Below, piece by piece: positions 24,729-34,180 of a stretch of 64,000 bases of DNA (its first letter is position 1; every line of letters begins with the position of its first letter). The position numbers were made by a program, and so were the translations under genes. Origin of the DNA: JAKFYM01 sp964416595 (GTDB lineage: Bacteria; Bdellovibrionota; UBA1018; CAIPTA01); contig CAYQES010000009.1 in assembly GCA_964416595.1 (NCBI GenBank), forward strand, positions 1 to 64,000. Reading direction: 5' to 3'. The notes below the pieces were generated by a model, which worked only from the letters and a program-made list of their open reading frames with translations, made no database searches and was not told where the DNA came from.

Positions 24729-26755
24729 ACATACGCCTTAGTTTGGCGGCCTTTTTGTGTCTACTGCTGGGATCAGCGCCAACGCAATCTGCTCCCAGCA
24801 ACTTAGCTTCTATTCCAGAAGAACAAGAAAGAATTTATGCAGAAGCCGAGCGCTTTTATTTAAAAAGCGAAATGAATTCTGCCCTGCAATCTCTGAATCG
24901 TTTTTTCACTTCTACTTCATCTGCTGCTCGCACTCGGATCCGGGGTCATAATTTACGGGGCCTAATCTATTTCCAAACAAGAAACTTGCAAGGAGCTGTT
25001 CAAGATTTTGAATCAGCGGTGCAATTAGCAAATCAAAATCTCGATAAGAGTGATTCGCTTCTACATCTCACCCGTTACAACTTGGGCAATGCCTTATTCC
25101 AGATGAACAGAGCCCAAGATGCGTTCGATACTTTGCAATCCGTAAATAGCGAGGCCCTAGACCAGGACACGCGCATGCGCTTTCACCATTTATACGGAAA
25201 TGTTTTCACGGCAAGAAATCAACCTTTAGAAGCATTGTTGCAGTATTTAACAGCCGCTAACTTGGCTAAAGATGTAGCCGCCAGAGACACTTTTTTACAA
25301 AAGGCCATGAACTCTTCCAAGAGTTTATATTTAAAAAATCCTAAAGAAGATTTGGACCGCATTTCTTCTCTATCCCTATCTGATAGTAGTCCAGCAGGAG
25401 TAGCAGCCCAGATTCTCATGGCCAGGGGCCATATGTATGCAGGGGACACAGACGCAGCCACCAGCTTACTAAAAGAAGCCTTAAACAAGGCAGATCCAGG
25501 CCACCCCCTGCGCCCCAAAGCCGAAGAAATGCTGGTGGACTTAGGCAAAATTACGGCCGTGAATCCTCAAACCATTGGTGTGCTCTTGCCGCTTTCTGGA
25601 AAGTTTGCGAAATTTGGTCGGCTTTGCTTGAATGCAATTTTTATGGCTTACGGTATTTATGAAGAAATGCCCGAAGCCACCGGCGGCTCTGGATTTCGCT
25701 TAGTGATCCGTGATTCTGGTGAAAGCGCAGAAACTGCTCAAGAAAAATTTGAAGAGCTGGTGAAAGATGAAAAAGCCATCGCCGTAATTGGGCCTTTGCT
25801 TAGTAAACAATTCCCAGCTGTGGCAAGAAAGGCCCAAGAATTCGGCGTGCCACTTTTTAGCTTGAGTCAGCGGATCGAGGGCAGCCAAATCGGTTCCTAT
25901 GTTTTTCCCATTGGTCTCTCCCCCAATCAACAAATAGATCTTATTGTATCGCAAGCCATGGGAAAAAACGGCTACAAGCGATTTGCCATTCTTGCTCCTA
26001 GCGATAGCTTTGGTGATGAATACGTAAATCTTTTCTGGGATAGCGTGGAAAAAGCTGGTGGTGAGATTGTAGGAATTGAACGCTACGAACCCAAGAGCAC
26101 AGATTTTCGGGAAGAAGTGAAACGTCTCCTCGGAAAATCCTATATGAATGCTCGCAAAATCGAAGTAGAAGATTTGAAGCGAAGAGCAGATCGTTATGGC
26201 GCCACCCTCAAAGTAAAAGGCAAGCTGCGCCAGCGCTTAATGAAGGCTTATGAAGCTAAAGCCGTGGTAAATTTTGATGCCATCTTTATTCCTGACGATC
26301 CCGCAACCATAGGCCAATTGGCCCCCGCTTTTGCCGTGGAAGACGTAGAAAACATTCCAATGTTGGGCATTAATACCTGGAATACGTCGGAAATCGTGCA
26401 ACGGGCCGGCCGTTACTTGCAACGCTCACTGTTTGTGGACAGCTTTTTTCCCGGCAGTAAAAATGCGCAAACCATCGAGTTTGTGCAAAATTATATGAAG
26501 AACTTTCACTCGATTCCGGGAACCATCGAAGTTCAAGCCTATGATGCGGGAAAAATCTTGATGAAAGCCCTCCAGGATGGGCAACCCCAAAACCGAGCTA
26601 AACTCCGCGATCAACTATTCAATCAGGAAAAATTCGCTGGAATCTCAGGGGAATTTCGCTTTTCTAGTTCGGGCGTGCAAAGAAGCGCCCATTTGCTTAC
26701 GGTAAAAGGTAATGGGATCGTAGAAATTCTCCCAGAAGACTCTACCCAAAACTAG
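24725..26755 (+). CDS. exported TPR plus type-1 periplasmic-binding-fold protein (LpoA/LppC-like)
   Basis: This 676-residue exported protein has a signal peptide (cleavage near SAPTQSA, residue 23). An N-terminal TPR-like helical region spans about 30-270 (GLIYFQTRNLQGAVQDFESA; YNLGNALFQMNRAQDAFDTL). A type-1 periplasmic-binding fold follows from about 280 (IGVLLPLSGKFAKFG; AVIGPLLSKQFPAVA; FAILAPSDSFGDEY). The same layout occurs in LpoA, an activator of penicillin-binding protein 1A, and in ABC amino-acid-binding relatives. There is no lipobox cysteine. The start overlaps the dnaJ stop, so it is translationally coupled to the chaperone operon, which suggests an envelope-stress link (inference). 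Confidence 0.75.
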   Translation: MNIRLSLAAFLCLLLGSAPTQSAPSNLASIPEEQERIYAEAERFYLKSEMNSALQSLNRFFTSTSSAARTRIRGHNLRGLIYFQTRNLQGAVQDFESAVQLANQNLDKSDSLLHLTRYNLGNALFQMNRAQDAFDTLQSVNSEALDQDTRMRFHHLYGNVFTARNQPLEALLQYLTAANLAKDVAARDTFLQKAMNSSKSLYLKNPKEDLDRISSLSLSDSSPAGVAAQILMARGHMYAGDTDAATSLLKEALNKADPGHPLRPKAEEMLVDLGKITAVNPQTIGVLLPLSGKFAKFGRLCLNAIFMAYGIYEEMPEATGGSGFRLVIRDSGESAETAQEKFEELVKDEKAIAVIGPLLSKQFPAVARKAQEFGVPLFSLSQRIEGSQIGSYVFPIGLSPNQQIDLIVSQAMGKNGYKRFAILAPSDSFGDEYVNLFWDSVEKAGGEIVGIERYEPKSTDFREEVKRLLGKSYMNARKIEVEDLKRRADRYGATLKVKGKLRQRLMKAYEAKAVVNFDAIFIPDDPATIGQLAPAFAVEDVENIPMLGINTWNTSEIVQRAGRYLQRSLFVDSFFPGSKNAQTIEFVQNYMKNFHSIPGTIEVQAYDAGKILMKALQDGQPQNRAKLRDQLFNQEKFAGISGEFRFSSSGVQRSAHLLTVKGNGIVEILPEDSTQN

Positions 26756-26761
26756 CTTTCC

Positions 26762-26790
26762 TTGCCTGCTATCGGTCCATTCCGTATAAT
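26762..26790 (+). promoter_or_regulatory. sigma-70 promoter for the fliD cluster
   Basis: TTGCCT (26762-26767), 17 bases, then a perfect TATAAT (26785-26790), 37 bases before the fliD start. No sigma-28 (TAAA...GCCGATAA) or sigma-54 element is seen, so the cluster may be transcribed constitutively. Confidence 0.65.
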
Positions 26791-26826
26791 TTAATGAGGT
26801 GCTTCTTTTATCAAGGAGGATGAAAG

Positions 26827-28203
26827 TTGGCTGCCGTATCTTTAGGTCCTATTGCTTCTGGTCTACCCAAAGACCTCGTGCAACGCTTGGTGGAAGCGGA
26901 GCGCGAGCCCATTAGGCAATTGGAATCACGCAAACAAAACGAAGAGGCACGGCTGAAGCTCGTGCAAGATTTATCCAGCAAAGTGAATGATATCGCTGCG
27001 GGTGTAAAAGATCTCACGCGATTTCGTTCCTTCCGGGATTTGATGGCTGTGAATGGTCGCCCCGAATTAATGGATGTAAGCGTAGATAAAACATTAGCCG
27101 AGCCCGGAAACTATCAAATTGAAGTGATGCAATTGGCCGGACGATCCTCCATGATGTCCGGCGGATTATCTGATCCCGATGAAACTCAAGCGGGCGCAGG
27201 ATATTTTAGCTACACCTTGCCCAATGGGGATGTGCGGGAAGTGTATGTGGATCCAGAAAATAGCACCCTGAATGGCATTGCCAAATTGATCAATAGCCAA
27301 AAAGACCTCGATCTAACCGCCATCGTGGTAAACGATGGCGTAGATGAAGAGGCCCCCTGGCGTTTAATTGTTTCCCACAATAAATCTGGGGAAGTGAATG
27401 ATGCGGAATTTCCTGAATTCTATTTTCTTGACGGCGATGAGGATTTTTCTCTCGATCAAGAACGCATGGCCCAGAATTCAAAAATTAGAGTAAATGGGTT
27501 TGAAGTAGAATTCGAAGGCAATAAAATCAATACGCTCCTCCCCGGCGTAACCCTAGATCTAAAAGATGCCGCTCCAGGAAAAGAGTTTACTCTTAAAATA
27601 CAAGAGGACACGAAAAGCATCCGTGGAAAAGTAGAAGCTGTAGTGCAAAAGTTGAATGAAGTTTTAAGTTTCATTCAAAATCAAAATAAACTCGATAAAG
27701 ACAGTAATACTAGAAATACTTTGGGCGGTGATATCACCCTGCAAACACTGGAATACAAAATTCGCCAGTTAGTGCAAACCCCATTGGCCACTGAATACGG
27801 TGCTGTCCGCATGGCCGATCTTGGTGTAGTTTTTAATCGCAACGGCTTATTGGATTTTAATGGTGATAAATTAGAACGGATCATGAATGAAAATTTCGGA
27901 GCCGTATCACAATTTTTTGTCGGCCTAGAGGATGGGGGCGACGGTTTCGCCAACAGAATGGATCAAACTGTACGTGCCCTCACCCGGCAAGAAGGTGTTG
28001 TGCAATCCAGACTAGAAGGTATCCAGCGCCGCATTCGTGATATTGACCGTCAGATCGAAAACAAAGAACGGCAAATCGGTGTGAGCGAAAGGGCCTTAAA
28101 GGAAAAATTCGCCAGACTAGAATCAACAATGGCTAAACTAAAGGCGCAGCAAGCGTCTGTTCAAGGAACTTTAGGGGGCGGAAGTCTTCTTCCGGGCCTA
28201 TAG
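26827..28203 (+). CDS. fliD: flagellar filament cap protein FliD
   Basis: This 458-residue flagellar hook-associated protein 2 caps the growing filament and guides flagellin folding. A TTG start is chosen: AGGAGG lies 7 bases upstream, and the nearby ATG at 26820 is out of frame. The N-terminus has the FliD pattern (GPIASGLPKDLVQRLVEAER, coiled coil). The FliD_N region is around 85-190 (GNYQIEVMQLA) and the FliD_C region contains KIRVNGFEVEFEGNKI and MADLGVVFNRNGLLDF. A terminal coiled coil (RLEGIQRRIRDIDRQIENKE) closes the protein. fliS follows by 25 bases. Confidence 0.95.
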   Translation: MAAVSLGPIASGLPKDLVQRLVEAEREPIRQLESRKQNEEARLKLVQDLSSKVNDIAAGVKDLTRFRSFRDLMAVNGRPELMDVSVDKTLAEPGNYQIEVMQLAGRSSMMSGGLSDPDETQAGAGYFSYTLPNGDVREVYVDPENSTLNGIAKLINSQKDLDLTAIVVNDGVDEEAPWRLIVSHNKSGEVNDAEFPEFYFLDGDEDFSLDQERMAQNSKIRVNGFEVEFEGNKINTLLPGVTLDLKDAAPGKEFTLKIQEDTKSIRGKVEAVVQKLNEVLSFIQNQNKLDKDSNTRNTLGGDITLQTLEYKIRQLVQTPLATEYGAVRMADLGVVFNRNGLLDFNGDKLERIMNENFGAVSQFFVGLEDGGDGFANRMDQTVRALTRQEGVVQSRLEGIQRRIRDIDRQIENKERQIGVSERALKEKFARLESTMAKLKAQQASVQGTLGGGSLLPGL

Positions 28204-28228
28204 ATAATCGACCAAGGATGGATAAGAT

Positions 28229-28618
28229 ATGAACCAATACGGAGCAAAGGCATACCACAAAACATCCGTTGAAACGGCTAGTAAGGAAAAAATCCTATTG
28301 ATGCTCTATGAGGGCTGTATCCGAAACCTCAAAAAATGCAAACTAGCCATGGAAGCTAAAAATTGGTCAGAAAAAGGCGTGCACCTTGGAAAAGCCCAAG
28401 ACATCATCAATGAACTTTCTAATTCTTTAGATTTCGAACTTGGTGGAGATATATCCAGGCAACTAGAAGCCCTATATCTCCACATTTTCAAAGAAACCAC
28501 CAAAGCTAATATCGAAAACGATCCGGCCAAAATCGCTCACTGTATTAAAATCTTAGAAACTCTTTATGAGGGCTGGAAAGAAGCCGTAGAAAAATTAAAG
28601 AGCGGAGAGAAGAAATGA
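28229..28618 (+). CDS. fliS: flagellin export chaperone FliS
   Basis: This 129-residue four-helix protein begins MNQYGAKAYHKTSVETASKEKI with LLMLYEGCIRNLKKCK, matching the FliS family. FliS holds flagellin unpolymerised in the cytosol before export. The middle (NELSNSLDFELGGDISRQLEALY) fits the family helix pair. Its stop overlaps the start of the next gene by four bases, giving the usual fliD-fliS-fliT order. Confidence 0.95.
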   Translation: MNQYGAKAYHKTSVETASKEKILLMLYEGCIRNLKKCKLAMEAKNWSEKGVHLGKAQDIINELSNSLDFELGGDISRQLEALYLHIFKETTKANIENDPAKIAHCIKILETLYEGWKEAVEKLKSGEKK

Positions 28619-29052
28619 AAAATCTCTACCAATTGCTCGAGGACAAAAATTACTGGTACAAAAAGTACGTATACAGTAACGAGGCCTTTTTACAAGCGCT
28701 CACCCACGCCCCAGAGGTTGCCCTCGACGAATTAGACCTTTTTTACGGAAACCGCGAAAGCCTGCTGAAAATTCTAGAGAACCTAGACACGAAAATCCAC
28801 AAAGAGCTGGATTCTCCCCAATGGCAAAAAGAGCCCACTAGCACCGAACTCACCCGCATTCAGCAATACTTGCGGGAAAAAGACTCCTTCATTAGCAGAA
28901 TTGTGGAATTAGACGGTGAAATTCTTGCGCTCATGGAAAAAATCCGAGCAGAAGGACTGGAAAAAATCAAACAACTAGAAAAAAGTAAGAAAGCCCTTGC
29001 TAAATACAAAAGCGCCCACAACTATAATGATAAAATCGATAAACGGGTGTGA
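28615..29052 (+). CDS. FliT/FlgN-like flagellar chaperone (putative)
   Basis: This 145-residue, highly charged, helical protein has heptad-like stretches (residues 48-70 and 80-135). Sequence similarity to FliT is not obvious, but position right after fliS, size and helical character match FliT-type export chaperones of FliD. It overlaps fliS by ATGA. A basic coiled-coil tail ends the protein. A plain hypothetical protein is the alternative. Confidence 0.55.
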   Translation: MKNLYQLLEDKNYWYKKYVYSNEAFLQALTHAPEVALDELDLFYGNRESLLKILENLDTKIHKELDSPQWQKEPTSTELTRIQQYLREKDSFISRIVELDGEILALMEKIRAEGLEKIKQLEKSKKALAKYKSAHNYNDKIDKRV

Positions 29053-29058
29053 AATAGC

Positions 29059-30066
29059 ATGAGAGAAAAAGAGATCGATATCAGCCAAAAGTTCGAGCGC
29101 CAAGCGGGAGTGCAATTCCTTGTTTCGGAAACCATGGATGAGGCCGATGCCACTGGAACGAATCATGTGTACCAGCAAAACGGCAGATTAAATGTACCCG
29201 TACTGGTGAGGAATGCCAAAGTACTATTGGCAGCAGGTGATATTGCACTAGCTAAAAATATTTTTCGCGCTTTAGTAGAAAGCGGCGAAGCCCTAGGCGT
29301 AGCCTATAGCGGCCTTGGAAGCTGTTATGAATTAGAGGGTAAGATAGATCTAGCCATCCGAGCCTACCGGGAAGCCATTATTTTTGAACCCACGTATGGC
29401 TGCTTATTCGCTCTGGCTGAGCTGTACATCAAAAAAGAAGAATACCAGAATGCTGTTGGCACCCTACTGCGAGCCAAAAATTTAAACAAACTGGGTGCAG
29501 CGAATATTTTTGAAATCCATAAAACTCTTGGCAGTTGTTATATGCATCTCGGGCAACTCAATAATGCGGAATCGCACTATCGTAAAGCTTATGATATCGA
29601 CCCCACTTCTGATCCTTTGCATGTAAATATCGGATCCTTGGCCATGAAAAAGGGGGATCTAGCCACAGCCCTTTTACATTTCAAGGAGGCCGCCAGGATC
29701 CAACCTAAAAATTCAGCAGCCTATACTGGTATTGGCTTAGCCCAAACTGGGTTAGGCCAAAAAGAGGCGGCCCATGATTCTTTCGCAGCCGCCCTGCAAA
29801 TTAACATCCACGATGTAACCGCTCTTTATCATTTGGTGAAGTGCGCTTATGAACTAAAAAAATTTCATGTAGTTCGTGGCTTATTACAAAGCTACATTCA
29901 GCACAATGCTGTGAATTCTAATATTTTATATAGCTATAGCGGAATTTTGTACCATAGCGGGTTATTTAAAGAGTCATTGGAAGAGTGTGAAAAGTTGTTG
30001 GCCCTTAAGCCGGATCACGAGGGCGCAAATAAATTAAAAGAAATGATCTTGAAGAAACTGCCCTAA
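29059..30066 (+). CDS. TPR-repeat protein of the flagellar cluster
   Basis: This 335-residue protein is built of tetratricopeptide repeats from about residue 50 onward. Examples are GVAYSGLGSCYELEGKIDLAIRA, KTLGSCYMHLGQLNNAESHY, LHVNIGSLAMKKGDLATALL and AAYTGIGLAQTGLGQKEAAH. There is no signal peptide, so it is cytoplasmic. It is spaced 6 bases after the FliT-like gene. A scaffolding role in flagellar assembly or flagellin modification is possible from context only. A 12-pair hairpin spans its stop codon. Confidence 0.8.
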   Translation: MREKEIDISQKFERQAGVQFLVSETMDEADATGTNHVYQQNGRLNVPVLVRNAKVLLAAGDIALAKNIFRALVESGEALGVAYSGLGSCYELEGKIDLAIRAYREAIIFEPTYGCLFALAELYIKKEEYQNAVGTLLRAKNLNKLGAANIFEIHKTLGSCYMHLGQLNNAESHYRKAYDIDPTSDPLHVNIGSLAMKKGDLATALLHFKEAARIQPKNSAAYTGIGLAQTGLGQKEAAHDSFAAALQINIHDVTALYHLVKCAYELKKFHVVRGLLQSYIQHNAVNSNILYSYSGILYHSGLFKESLEECEKLLALKPDHEGANKLKEMILKKLP

Positions 30067-30079
30067 GAGTTTCTTCAAG
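30048..30079 (+). repeat. 12-pair stem-loop spanning the stop codon of the TPR gene
   Basis: CTTGAAGAAACT (30048-30059) and AGTTTCTTCAAG (30068-30079) pair perfectly around an 8-base loop that contains the TAA stop. No T run follows. It could protect the 3' end, promote processing or act as a weak pause before the glycosyltransferase-like gene. Confidence 0.55.
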
Positions 30080-30106
30080 ACGCCAAACGCAAGGAATGCT
30101 GGCGCC

Positions 30107-31633
30107 ATGAAGACAAAAAGAATAGCCATTAAACCTGAAAGCTCCTTGGAAGCCATCCTCAGCCTCGCTCCCACGGTTTTGGAATTAAAAGTAAAACATG
30201 CCGGAGCAGAAATTGGCCTAATTGCAGAAGAATGCTTTCGTGAAGCTTCTTTTTTAATACCAGGCATCGATTTTTTAGTTTCAGAGCTCCCCAACCAAAA
30301 CGACTTTGAAATCTATGATTTTTCCAATTTTTCCGGTGAAAGCTGGGGCCTGGAATCCCTAGAATGGAAAGCATATCTCCAGGGCTGCTCCACAATTTCT
30401 CCCACCAATCCCTACCACCAAATCGATCTTTTTCGTAAAGCGGCCCAATTAGAAAACGTAGAGGGCTGTTTCGAACTATTATCGGCCAAAGTTGAGCCGG
30501 AGGATTTACCAGGAACTCTATTTTCCGGAGATTCTCTACGTATTGCTCTTTGTGCTTCTTCTTTAAGCATTGATCAGTTGCAAGCGGTGCTGCGTGGATT
30601 GGCCAATCTTTCCTTTCCCATTTCCATTCACCTGACAGGAACTATCTCGGAAAAAAGAAAATCGTCCATTTTGCTTTCCGCCTGGGGCGAACAATTGAAC
30701 ATAGTGGATTTGTGCGGTCGCCAATCTTTTGCGCAACTGGGAGCCACCCTTAGCCATTGCGATATAGTATTTACAGCACCAGGCAGCCAAGCCATTCTTA
30801 GCTCTGGTTATGGAACATTCACAGTTTGCATAGACGAAAAAAGAAACCCTCTCCATTATCCCTATGGTCACGGCCATTTAATTTTACAGCATACAAATTC
30901 TTCGGAATTTTTCTCTTCTCTAAGTGGGATCTCAGCCGAGATCATTCAATTTGCTGTATCTGGCAATAATGGCAATATTCCCTCTCTAGAACAATGGCAA
31001 TCATTTGCTGACGATCGAGTGGACAACTATCTATCGAAATTACGGCTCTTTGTGACTCAACGAATAGAAACTGTATTGGCTGATGGAGGTTCTTTCACAG
31101 AACTTTATTTAAGGCCTTTGCTCTATATGGGTGCAGAAGCTGGAGATGCTTGGCAGTCTTTTTATCGTCTATTATGGGGACACTCCCTAAGTGGCCTTTC
31201 CATAACCTCCCACGAACTGCAAGTACTGCATGATGACACACTACAATCCATTTGTTCTGACCTGAAAGGCCTAGAACAAATGTATGAAGTAGCGAATTTT
31301 GGTCGCATCTACTCTACTTATATTCGTGATAGTTTATGTAAGGGTGACACAAAAAAAGCACAGCATGAAAGTAAGCGCTTACAAGAAGTGGAAGAATTGC
31401 TTTATAGCTTAGGAAAAAGCCATTCGGCGCTGGCTCCAATTTGCGCCTTCCATGAAAAAAGGCAACAACTGATTCCTTTATTAGAGCCCTTGGAATTAGC
31501 CGAACAAATGACACAGCAGTTCTCTCAAGTTCAAGAACGAGTACTGGTGTTGCTCGACTTAACGAGGAGTTTGTTCCATACTATCTGGCAGAGCGAATCA
31601 GGTCTTTCCGAGGAGGGGCGCTCCGATGGTTAA
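30107..31633 (+). CDS. GT9/heptosyltransferase-like protein in the flagellar cluster
   Basis: This 508-residue cytoplasmic protein has an N-terminal half (1-300) that resembles glycosyltransferase family 9 in layout. It shows IAIKPESSLEAILSLAPTV at the start and LNIVDLCGRQSFAQLGATLS followed by HCDIVFTAPGSQAILSSGYG (about 200-240). The latter is comparable to the family's 'L.G.tsL.e..all...d..i..DSG..H.A.a.g' sugar-nucleotide site, although the usual D-S-G-x-x-H is not kept. The C-terminal 200 residues are helical and unassigned. It may modify flagellin or be an inactive relative. The call is tentative. Confidence 0.45.
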   Translation: MKTKRIAIKPESSLEAILSLAPTVLELKVKHAGAEIGLIAEECFREASFLIPGIDFLVSELPNQNDFEIYDFSNFSGESWGLESLEWKAYLQGCSTISPTNPYHQIDLFRKAAQLENVEGCFELLSAKVEPEDLPGTLFSGDSLRIALCASSLSIDQLQAVLRGLANLSFPISIHLTGTISEKRKSSILLSAWGEQLNIVDLCGRQSFAQLGATLSHCDIVFTAPGSQAILSSGYGTFTVCIDEKRNPLHYPYGHGHLILQHTNSSEFFSSLSGISAEIIQFAVSGNNGNIPSLEQWQSFADDRVDNYLSKLRLFVTQRIETVLADGGSFTELYLRPLLYMGAEAGDAWQSFYRLLWGHSLSGLSITSHELQVLHDDTLQSICSDLKGLEQMYEVANFGRIYSTYIRDSLCKGDTKKAQHESKRLQEVEELLYSLGKSHSALAPICAFHEKRQQLIPLLEPLELAEQMTQQFSQVQERVLVLLDLTRSLFHTIWQSESGLSEEGRSDG

Positions 31634-32240
31634 TTTGGTCATAAATGGAAAGCGCCAAGAAAAAGATGAAAATATCTTATTCGGCGAATTTTTGAACGGC
31701 CTAAACCGCGATTTAGCAGCCAAATCTCAAGTTATTTCTGTGCTTAAAATCAATGGTGAAACGATTGATGAAGCAAAAGAGCCTAGATTTTCCATGCGCT
31801 CCCTGGCGCAAGTAGGGAAAATTGAAATTACCACTGTAGACCAAATTGAATTGGCCTTCGAAGCCCTGGCCTCCGCGAAATCCTATATTAAAAAACTAAT
31901 TTCCTACTGCCTCTTAAATGGAGAAAACTACAAAAAAGGCAAAATCAAAGAAGCCGATGCTAACTTCATTCATTTGGTTGATGGATTAGAGAACTTAGCT
32001 CAACTCGTAATGGCCTCCCAGAGCATCTTAAGAGGAAAATACCGAAAGATTCATACTAATGATTCCTCCTTGCGTATAGCTCAAGTGCGCTTGGTATCGG
32101 CGATCGAGGAGCTTCTGCCAGCAAAAAAACAAAGTGATCATGAAATGCTAGCAGATATCCTTTGCAACGAATTACCTGAAGCCTTGCGCGAAATGGCAGA
32201 TTACGGCATCCCCGTGCTGCAAAGACTTCGCACCTCGTAA
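31626..32240 (+). CDS. uncharacterised helical protein
   Basis: This 204-residue protein with no recognised family overlaps the previous gene by 8 bases and has a strong AGGAGGGG ribosome site. The first 75 residues look beta-rich (LVINGKRQEKDENILFGEFL; VISVLKINGETIDEAK), and the rest is helical. No signal peptide or membrane segment is seen. It is tightly coupled to the GT9-like gene and followed after 2 bases by the histidine kinase gene, so the three may act together. Confidence 0.6.
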   Translation: MVNLVINGKRQEKDENILFGEFLNGLNRDLAAKSQVISVLKINGETIDEAKEPRFSMRSLAQVGKIEITTVDQIELAFEALASAKSYIKKLISYCLLNGENYKKGKIKEADANFIHLVDGLENLAQLVMASQSILRGKYRKIHTNDSSLRIAQVRLVSAIEELLPAKKQSDHEMLADILCNELPEALREMADYGIPVLQRLRTS

Positions 32241-32242
32241 CA

Positions 32243-34174
32243 ATGATAGCCCCTACACTGCGAGTGAAAATAGTGGGGGAAGATCCTGAACTCGATAAAA
32301 TAGAGCAATCCCTAAAAAAATTTATTCCCACGCTCTCCCGCTCTACGGTTCTAGAAGAAGCATGTGAGCTCCAAGAAGAAGATCCAGCAGAAGTTTTTGT
32401 ACTAGGGCCCTCACTCTATTTCCAAACTCATTTAAATCGCTTACAAAAGTTAGCACACCAGCGCCCAGAAGTGGTGTTGGCCGTAGGAACAAAATTGCCC
32501 AATCTAGCAAAAATTCTCGTGCCCCACGTGGTATACGGCGAGTGGGCAGAAGAAGAAATTCATTGGATCATAAAACAAGCCGCAGATTTTCATCGTCGCA
32601 GCCGTCGCTTAGAAGCATTACGGGATCATCATAAGCGGAGATGGAATGTGGAATCTAATCCAGCCATCAATCTTGTTACCAACATCATGCGTAAATGCAC
32701 GATGGCCGAAGATTATAATGATCTGTTGGGTGCCGTGCTTTCCCTAAAAAACGTTGTGGATTTTCACGATGCCTCTCTCTTGGTAATGCGGGCCGATGGC
32801 AGTCTATTGGAAGGCTGGCATTCTACAAAAGAATCAAAAGATAAATTAAAAGAACTGCCAATCCCACCAGCTGACTTTTCCAAACTCCAGTCAGGAGAGG
32901 CTATCCAGTTTTCTAGCTCTGAAAATCAAATGATTCCCTGGGAAAAGTTTACATTACACCCGTGGAGCTTTGGTCTAGCTCTACGCTTTTCTGAAAACCA
33001 TTTTCCCGGAACCAAAAAATCTGCCGTCGTAATCCTTTATCGCAGAGAACTAGTGCCATTTGCAGAAAGAGATTTTTGGCTGCTAGAAATGGCCTATGGT
33101 CCGCTCAATTTGGCCTTAGAAAAAATCTCCATGCTGAAAGCCATCAGCCGCGCTAGTAAAGAATGGCGATCTACTTTTGATGGTATTTCTGAGCCACTCA
33201 CCGTAATTGATGAAAACTACCAAATTATAAAAGCCAACCGCGCATTTGCTTCACTTGTGGAGCAAGACATCAAAAAAATTAAAAATAAAAAATGCTATTC
33301 GCTCTTGGCTAATCGACGCACACCTTGCATTGGCTGCCCCGTGGGCAGAGAAACTCAACCGCAAAGCGGAACCAGAATCCAGCTTCCATCTAATGCCAAA
33401 AAGGATTTACTGGTGTGGTCGTATGCGGTGCGCGCCGGCATGGAAGCGTATCGCTTCCAATTCTATCGCAACGTTTCCAAGGAAACGCAACTTACCTCTG
33501 TGCTTATTCAATCAGAAAAAATGGCGGCCCTAGGAAAATTAGTGGGCGCCGTAGCTCATGAAATCAATAATCCCCTGGCTGCCATCTTGGCCACGAGCCA
33601 AATTCTCTTAAGTGAAGATAACCTCGAATCCAGCGTTCGAGAAGATATCGAAGAAATTCACTCTGCCGCCCAAAGATCCAAGAAAATTATCGATGATCTA
33701 TTGGGCTTCACAACCGCGGGCCAAGAAAATAAAGAAAAGACTAACCTACTGGAAGTTATCCGTTCTGCTCTTACTTTTTCTAAAACTGCATTGAAAGATT
33801 CAATTGTACACCTTGAATCGGAATTAGAAGAAGCCTGGGCAATGGCTCCTACTGGCGCTCTACAGCAAATACTTTTTAATTTAATCACAAATGCCGCCCA
33901 GGCCATGGATGGTAAAGGCAAGCTGTGCATTCATCTACATAAGGCAGAAACGGGCTTTAAACTGCATGTACAAGATTCAGGGCCAGGTATTCCACAGGAA
34001 CGACTAAAACATATCTTTGATCCTTTCTTCACTAGTAAACAAGAAGGTGTAGGCACGGGCCTTGGGCTTTCAATTGTAAGGAATTTAACCCAGAAGATTG
34101 GTGTAAAAATAGAAGTTCATTCTACTTTGGGTGAGGGCACAGAGTTTATATTAACTATCCCAGGAGTTCAGTAA
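32243..34174 (+). CDS. cytoplasmic hybrid-sensor histidine kinase (GAF-PAS-HisKA-HATPase)
   Basis: This is a 643-residue sensor kinase without membrane segments. An N-terminal region (1-120) looks like a degenerate receiver-like or Rossmann-like domain. A GAF-like region (about 150-290) comes next, then a PAS domain from about 305 (FDGISEPLTVIDENYQIIKA) with a cysteine cluster CYSLL...PCIGCPVGRE. HisKA with AVAHEINNP (His near residue 439) follows. An HATPase with NLITNAAQAMDGKG, DSGPGIP and GTGLGLSIV ends the protein. The cysteine cluster could sense redox or metal. The gene sits just upstream of a receiver-only protein, its probable partner. Confidence 0.88.
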   Translation: MIAPTLRVKIVGEDPELDKIEQSLKKFIPTLSRSTVLEEACELQEEDPAEVFVLGPSLYFQTHLNRLQKLAHQRPEVVLAVGTKLPNLAKILVPHVVYGEWAEEEIHWIIKQAADFHRRSRRLEALRDHHKRRWNVESNPAINLVTNIMRKCTMAEDYNDLLGAVLSLKNVVDFHDASLLVMRADGSLLEGWHSTKESKDKLKELPIPPADFSKLQSGEAIQFSSSENQMIPWEKFTLHPWSFGLALRFSENHFPGTKKSAVVILYRRELVPFAERDFWLLEMAYGPLNLALEKISMLKAISRASKEWRSTFDGISEPLTVIDENYQIIKANRAFASLVEQDIKKIKNKKCYSLLANRRTPCIGCPVGRETQPQSGTRIQLPSNAKKDLLVWSYAVRAGMEAYRFQFYRNVSKETQLTSVLIQSEKMAALGKLVGAVAHEINNPLAAILATSQILLSEDNLESSVREDIEEIHSAAQRSKKIIDDLLGFTTAGQENKEKTNLLEVIRSALTFSKTALKDSIVHLESELEEAWAMAPTGALQQILFNLITNAAQAMDGKGKLCIHLHKAETGFKLHVQDSGPGIPQERLKHIFDPFFTSKQEGVGTGLGLSIVRNLTQKIGVKIEVHSTLGEGTEFILTIPGVQ

Positions 34175-34180
34175 CTTGCC

